The notes under the pieces are model-generated. The model had not been told where the DNA came from, did no database searches, and saw nothing but the letters and a program-made list of their open reading frames with translations. Below are positions 58,684 to 64,000 of a stretch of 64,000 nt of DNA, piece after piece. Positions within the stretch are counted from its first letter, which is position 1. Every line of letters starts with the position of its first letter. The position numbers and the translations under genes were made by a program. Source of the DNA: Nakazawaea peltata (taxonomy: Eukaryota; Ascomycota; Pichiomycetes; Alaninales; Pachysolenaceae); contig BCGQ01000004.1 in assembly GCA_001599355.1 (NCBI GenBank), forward strand, positions 193,249-257,248, read 5' to 3'.

Positions 58684-61600
58684 ATGCTGCTGTATAAAGA
58701 TAGTAAAGAGGTGAGTGAAAAGACACGATGAGCTGATGAGATGTCCGGGAAAATGGGTATTTATCGAGCAATTGAAGGTTATTAGGAGCTCAGGCTAAAC
58801 CTAGAAGTCCTTTTAACCTGTAAATGTCTTTTATTCTCCGAAAATTGGCCATATACATACCAATATCTTTCCATATACTAACTATTTCAGTTTCTTTCTC
58901 AATGGGATAACAATGGAAATCTCCGGCTGTGGAACGAACAAGCAAGAGCAAATGATGGTCATTTAGATGCATTGGCTAGTAGTATAGATGAAATATCAAT
59001 AGGATCCTCGAGGACTAGTCCATTCGGCAGCTCCTGGAAGCTTGACTCGTCGTTAAAATCCAACACTAAAGTCATAGGAAAGATCAAGAGATTGAATGCA
59101 GTTAAGAGGGAGGAGATTATCCAGGACATATTTGGGGTCAGTTTGGAGAAATATATGGTGGAAGTCATCTCTGCAGCGGTAGCAGGTGTTCGTCTGATTT
59201 GGTTTGAAGCCTCAGGACCATCTGTAGACTCCTCTCTTGATGAGGGTAAAACTACTCTGATTTTAACAATATCTCTTCTTCATCAGCGGTTTGGGAGTGA
59301 CAAATTCACATACCTGTTCTACGATGAACTCTTGAGATATGTTGATTTCGATGGAATGACAGGCCAGGGCCCTTCCAATGGCTCTGGTGGTGTATCAAAC
59401 TTGTTATTGCTTCTTCAACTCTCACTTCAGCTTATCAAAGTTGGAGTGTTGGGTGCCGATACCAAGTCGGCTGATCTTCCGCTGTTTTTGTCCAAAAACA
59501 ATGATTGCTTGGCTTATAATCTTATTGTAAAGACTGCTAGTGCATATAAGAACGACTCTGTGTTCAAGCTGCTTCTTAAGTTCTTTGAGATTGCCAAAAA
59601 TACCAGTAATATGTTTGAAGATCCTCAAATCTTCAGCGACACTAATAAAATCCTCTCGTTTCTCGTAAAATTCACCCAGCTCATCCATTCTCACTATAAA
59701 AAGGCATTCGAGAAGCTTCAGAGCTTGAAAGAACGCCAATTTAAAGTGTATATGAAGACCGGGGCTCCACTTGACGATATCGAAGAAGCTGTTCTGCAAC
59801 TTGAGTCTGATTTCAAGAAATATGGTCAGTTACTGCATCTGTTATCGCTGATATCAGGCGAAGAAGTACCAATTTACGAAATAGAAGAATCCAAATTAGA
59901 TAATCCCCTTCCTGCTAGAGATGCTCCTGAAATAGAGCTGTTGATCTGGCCTAATAAGCATGAAAGAGAGTTTTATTGCGAACTTCCTCAGATCGAAGCC
60001 GAAATGCCTAAAGATTCTAATCAGAATTCGGGTGCTCCTGAGGTATCCCTGTTTATTCTGGCTCTTTCTCTGGCAACTACACGAACTGAGGTCGACAATA
60101 TCACTACAAACTTCCATCGTGATCATCTCTATAATGCAGCAACTCATAACAGACTCGTATCGTTGATTTGCTTCGAAGTTGAGCCATATTTATTCCGTAA
60201 TTACGTAAGATTCATTCTGTTAAACCAGCATCTCCTTCCTAGATTGTATACTGAGATCTTGGAGTATATAGATTCTACTTTCAAACAGAGAATTGGTATT
60301 GGAAAGATGAGATTGAGATGTGTCTTATTATTTTGTGAGTTTGTGAGGTTTAGGCTTGTTCCAATCCACATGATCTTCCAGAAAGTCAGATCTTTGATCT
60401 TAAATGTAACACCTTCTAGTTCCAGCTCATCTGATTCTGGTTCTGCATCTGGTTCTACTATTTCAGATAACCTTGAGACTCTCAGTATAATATTTGAACG
60501 TTGTGGAAAGATTTTAACAACTGTCCCGATGTTCAAAGAGTCTATGGATGAGATGGTGCTGTTACTACAGGACACTAAAAGTAAGATGAACTCATTCAGC
60601 CCATCATACCATTTCATAGATACTGTTCTTTCAATGGTTGTTGAGGATGACACTGAAGTAAGACCAAAAAATCGTCTGGAGGGGTTAGCTAAGAAACTTA
60701 TCTCCGAATCCAGATCGGAAGTCGAGCTGTTTGTTAGATTTACAATCAGATCTTCCTACAACGGCAGAGGATTAGGAGATATTCTGGATATTTTAGCTCT
60801 GTCAGAGGTAGACTTTAATTTCCTTGCTGACGAGCTTTTGATTTCTACAACCGATCCTTTGGTGAGAGCTGCATTGATTGTAAATTGTTATGAAAGTAAA
60901 TCCAGACCCAAAGAATTCGTCTGTAAGATAATTGACTCGTTGATCGAGAGAATCACTTATGGGCTTGAATCTAATGACCAATCTACAAACAGACAAAGAA
61001 TGAATGATGTAAAAATACTACTGTATATCATTCGCTGTGTTTCCACATCGACTCAGAATTGTGATCAATTTCTCACAAATCTTGTTTATAAAATTCTCTG
61101 TCATGGGCATCTGGGAGGAATGCCTCGAATTGTGAATGAAGATGATCACATTGACCCTTCTGATAACTATTTCAGAATCAGCTTAATTTCTCTGATATAT
61201 AAAGAGTTCTACCATGGAATAAAAGTAGAGAAGACCCCGTTGCTGAAAGCTCTTGCCTCTAGAAAACCTAAATCGAGATCAAAGGCAAAGGCAAGAGCAA
61301 AAATCATTTCCAAGGCTAAACTGTCAGGAATTGATATTGATGATGTGCCTACTGAGATCAGTGCTCGACTCGGATATCATAACCACGAACTGTTCGTCGG
61401 TTTGAGTCCAAGAGATAAGTTGTTTTTGGAGAAGGCTAATGAATATTATGAAGAACGAGTAGGAGTATTGAAACGTTTAGAGCTTTTAGGGTTGATAGAT
61501 TACTATAAGTTCACGAAGACTCAACCATTGCCGCTTGAGGTGATGATGGAGTTACGTGAGATTTATAAAGCTGCTGAATTTGACGGAGAATCATCTTTAG

Positions 61601-62367
61601 AAAGACTGGTTATAAGGTTACAAGAAGTATTGGTTGAAAAGAAAGAGAGAGAAGAGCAAGAAAAGTTGAGAGAGGCTCCAGTCGTTGATGAGCAGGTAGA
61701 GAATCAAAATGACGATCTGGAGGATATCTCAGCTGAATCTGAGGATTCTGGAGCAGAATTGGATTCAGATGATGAGGGAGAATATTCTGAATCTGATTCT
61801 TCTGCAAGTGAGAATGAATTGGAATCAGATCTTGATTTCGATTCTGATTCGGGTTCTGATTCGGGTTCTGAAACTGAGTCTGAATCTGAGTCTGGGTCTG
61901 ATTCTGAGTCTGAATCTGAATCGGAGTCTGAATCTGAATCAGATTCCGAGGACGAATCCGACTCTGAAGCTGCTTTAAAACTGAAAGAACTGAAATGGGA
62001 AGAAGATCTTGATAGAGAAATGTCGGAAATGATAGCACTGCATATTAAACAGCGTGGAGGTTTACAGCTGAAGCAGCAACTGTTGGCAAACGCTCGACTT
62101 CCAACTCCAATGGAATTAAGCGTCTCATCAGAAGGGGGTTCATCTAAAGCTTCTCCTATTACAAGTGGAGTCTCATTTACACTTCTTTCGAAACCAAGAG
62201 CAAATAAACAATCTACTGATCAACTGCAAATCAAGATGAGTTCAATTAATTTACCTCTGTCACACAGGGCTGCTACTAAGGTTGAACAACTGCAACGTCT
62301 TAAGCAGGAACAAGCTGCTAAGCTTAAACTGTTTGCTATTCAACGTTCCCAAAATGGGATGGACTGA
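58684..62367 (+). CDS. NMD2: Upf2/Nmd2 nonsense-mediated-decay factor, two exons (58684-58710 joined to 58891-62367)
   Basis: 1167 residues after splicing. Exon 1 encodes only MAAYKDSKE; exon 2 opens FLSQWDNNGNLRAWNEQ. RAWN (CTG as Ala) and the following KLDSSLKSNTK match the N-terminus of S. cerevisiae Nmd2 (TRAWNGEE...KLDSSIKRNT), which is also joined by a 5'-proximal intron. Three MIF4G-type helical regions follow (for example LASRKP-preceding NYFRISLISLIYKEFYHG in the third). An acidic Ser-Asp/Ser-Glu repeat tract lies at about nt 61720-61970, and the C-terminal Upf1-binding part starts with MSEMIALHIKQRG. Upf2 bridges Upf1 and Upf3 to destroy mRNAs with premature stops. Without exon 1 the frame would need a TTG start. 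Confidence 0.93.
58711..58890 (+). other. NMD2: NMD2 intron (180 nt)
   Basis: Starts GTGAGT at 58711, has a perfect TACTAAC at 58877-58883 and ends TTTCAG at 58890. It is in phase 0 and leaves a 27-base first coding exon. Confidence 0.9.
61725..61970 (+). repeat. Ser/Asp/Glu codon repeat within NMD2
   Basis: Imperfect GATTCTGAATCT-type hexanucleotide repeats encode alternating Ser and acidic residues between the third helical domain and the C-terminal Upf1-binding part. Confidence 0.8.
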
Positions 62368-62764
62368 TAAAGTATATAGAGAATAAAGATTATTAAGTAT
62401 TATGTGTGTGAGCATTCATAATTTTGAAGAACCTCGACTCTCCCTCGTGTCCTACCCCCTGTGGTCCCCCCTGTGGTCCCCCGTGCTTCCTAACCCCTCT
62501 AGCCCCCCTAACCCCCCTCGCTTAACTGCGCCCCCCGTGACCCCATCTCTTGTGCTCAAGGAAAAATTACCCAATCGGGAAACAAAAAACGTCGGCTATA
62601 AAAAGAAGTCGAAATACCCCTGGGAATGACAGAAGACATCATCGACAGGGAAGACAGAGAGTTGATTTGGCGGTAAGAACAGCATATTCGGGCATCTACG
62701 TACCAATAATAACCATCCGATCAAGAATTGAGACCAATTTAAACTACTTTTTGTTTTCTTAGCT
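62368..62764. other. NMD2-AKR1 intergenic region with possible 5'-UTR intron
   Basis: C-rich first half. A short frame ATG...TAA at 62626-62676 ends at a GTAAGA; a T-rich stretch ending TTAG lies two bases before the AKR1 ATG. Together they could form a 90-nt leader intron (62673-62762), with TAATAAC as a weak branch site. Confidence 0.35.
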
Positions 62765-64000
62765 ATGACCGACCAAGGGGATTCACTCTCAATTAGTAGC
62801 ATGCAAGCGATGATGGACAAGAGTGAGGATGTGATAGATGAGATTGAGTTGAAGGAAGTTGAAGGAAATGAGAAAGGTCTGGAAGATCAATTAGAGAATG
62901 AGAAAATCAATAATGATGTGCTGCAAGAACCTGAGAAGCCAAAGCTTCCTTTGGAATTTACTCAGTTCATTGAACTGTGTCAGAAAGGTGATTTAGAGGC
63001 TCTTAAGAAGCTTGTCGATTCGAAGAAGGTAGATCCCCTGATTGTACGTGATCAAGACGGAATCTCGGGACTCCATTGGGCTGCTATCAACAATAGGTTG
63101 AATGTAGTCAAGTATTTATGTGAGGATTGTACTGATGTGACAGTCGATGTTAGAGGAGGGGATTTGAGAGCCACTCCATTACATTGGGCTGCTAGATATG
63201 GGTTGGTATATGTTGTTGATTACTTGATAAAACGTGGGGCTGACCCATCGATATGCGATAATCAGGGTTTTAATGCCCTTCATTTACTGGTACATTCATC
63301 GAATGTCATGCTTGTTATTTACATGCTCAAATTCACTTCTATTCATGTCGATAGTGCCGACCCATCGGGCCGTACTTCACTCCATTGGGCACTGTACCAA
63401 GGAGATACTTTGACAGTTGATGTGTTATTGAAACATCATGCAGTAGTTATCCTTAGAGATACCACCCAGTTCACTGCTTTGCATTGGTCTTTGATGAGAG
63501 GTACTCCTCAAATTATGAAGGATTTGATCAGACTGGGACTGAGTGTTCATGATAAAAATAATGACGGCAAGGACTGTTTCCAGATCCTGAAAGACATGAA
63601 TTGTACTGATAGGTTACTTGCCGCTATGAAAGAATGCGGACTAGATCTGAATGGTGAGCCTCGTAACTCACTTCTCGATCCCAAGACCGCCAAGTTGGTG
63701 ACATTCTTCCAGCCTTATATAGTTCTCTATGGGGCGTTGCGTTTGTTAGATTTTGGTAATGATTATTGGATTGTCAAGCTTGGTCTCACTATCCTGTTCC
63801 TTGCTCTGAGTCAGATGATACTCATGAAGGTGCTCATTCCTTGCTATGTAAACGAACGTAACCCATTAATTAAAACTCCATACATGGCTGGGATTTTCTC
63901 TCTGACAGCATTTTGGGTCATTATAACCTGGTTCGGTTTGACTTATAAGGCTCCTTCTCATGAACATTACTCACCTTGGAATCTCACATTCTTCTTTTTA
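62765..64000 (+). CDS. AKR1: Palmitoyltransferase Akr1, 3'-truncated by the window edge
   Basis: 412 codons visible. After an acidic N-terminus, ankyrin repeats run from about residue 60: GISGLHWAAINNRLNVVKYL, TPLHWAARYGLVYVVDYLI, FNALHLAVHSSNVMLVIYML, TSLHWAAYQGDTLTVDVLL and PQIMKDLIRAGASVHDKN. Membrane segments begin near residue 320 (IVLYGALRLLDFG onward). The catalytic DHHC domain lies beyond the window. Akr1 palmitoylates Yck1/Yck2 and others at the Golgi and restrains pheromone signalling. The CTG codons at 63287, 63392, 63533 and 63539 fall on ankyrin alanines (HLAVHSS, HWAAYQGD, RAGASV), the cleanest evidence here for CUG = Ala. Confidence 0.95.
   Translation, partial: MTDQGDSLSISSMQAMMDKSEDVIDEIELKEVEGNEKGLEDQLENEKINNDVLQEPEKPKLPLEFTQFIELCQKGDLEALKKLVDSKKVDPLIVRDQDGISGLHWAAINNRLNVVKYLCEDCTDVTVDVRGGDLRATPLHWAARYGLVYVVDYLIKRGADPSICDNQGFNALHLLVHSSNVMLVIYMLKFTSIHVDSADPSGRTSLHWALYQGDTLTVDVLLKHHAVVILRDTTQFTALHWSLMRGTPQIMKDLIRLGLSVHDKNNDGKDCFQILKDMNCTDRLLAAMKECGLDLNGEPRNSLLDPKTAKLVTFFQPYIVLYGALRLLDFGNDYWIVKLGLTILFLALSQMILMKVLIPCYVNERNPLIKTPYMAGIFSLTAFWVIITWFGLTYKAPSHEHYSPWNLTFFFL

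Noticed and set aside
1-64000. CUG = Ser, as in Candida-type yeasts
   Set aside because: Alanine fits the invariant ankyrin, OPT, EXO1 and ERV46 sites; serine would be an exception in nearly all of them.
1-64000. CRISPR arrays, integrated viral elements, DNA transposons
   Set aside because: Tandem repeats found are short and unspaced, and no transposase, integrase or capsid-like frame was recognised.

Overview
This window is nuclear DNA of a budding yeast (Saccharomycotina). It is gene-dense and intron-poor, and nearly every gene has a recognisable yeast family: SIP3, ERV46, CDC24, ETF-QO/CIR2, GDS1, GTB1, RAD9, STP1/2, SFB3, EXO1, MRPL35, NMD2, AKR1, a U3 snoRNA and a tRNA-Asp. The few introns carry yeast signals (GTAAGT or GTGAGT, and a TACTAAC branch site).

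The main result concerns the genetic code. CTG codons fall again and again on positions that are alanine in the families concerned: ankyrin LHWAAYQGD and RAGASVH in AKR1, VREAY and GWAF in ERV46, MAK in EXO1, KLAHYAK and FQALSYF in the OPT transporter, and EQAE in ETF-QO. I conclude that CUG is read as alanine. This places the organism in the CUG-Ala clade (Pachysolen, Nakazawaea, Peterozyma). GC content looks moderate rather than very AT-rich by eye (not counted), so I lean weakly towards Nakazawaea or Peterozyma. Residues quoted below use CTG = Ala where that matters.

Layout. 1-9.4 kb: 3' part of SIP3, then ERV46, CDC24 and ETF-QO, all on +. 9.8-16.6 kb: GDS1 (-), a JmjC/cupin protein (-), an F-box protein (+) and GTB1 (-, two exons). 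16.6-24.5 kb: a gene-poor stretch around one Zn2Cys6 regulator (-), whose 5' side is a 4.46 kb intergenic region. 24.5-34.6 kb: RAD9 (+), a degenerate yapsin (-), a YMD8-like sugar-nucleotide-type transporter (+) and STP1/2 (+). 34.8-39.1 kb: tRNA-Asp (-), a small mitochondrial-type protein (-) and an SREBP-like membrane bHLH factor (-). 39.1-47 kb: an OPT transporter (+) behind a GATA-rich upstream region, and SFB3 (-). 47.5-52 kb: EXO1 (-) divergent from a CUE-AlkB-GRF protein (+), then an unrecognised membrane protein (+). 52.2-52.6 kb: the intron-containing U3 snoRNA (+). 53.7-64 kb: a divergent TEA-like regulator, MRPL35, NMD2 (two exons) and the 5' part of AKR1, all on +.

Themes. ERV46 and SFB3 both serve COPII export, and GTB1 works in ER glycoprotein folding. 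RAD9, EXO1 and the AlkB-like gene form a DNA-damage set; the upstream regions of these three share ACGCG/MCB-type sites and a 14-bp sequence. STP1/2 and the OPT transporter relate to nitrogen and amino-acid supply. No virus-like element, LTR, transposon or CRISPR array was recognised.
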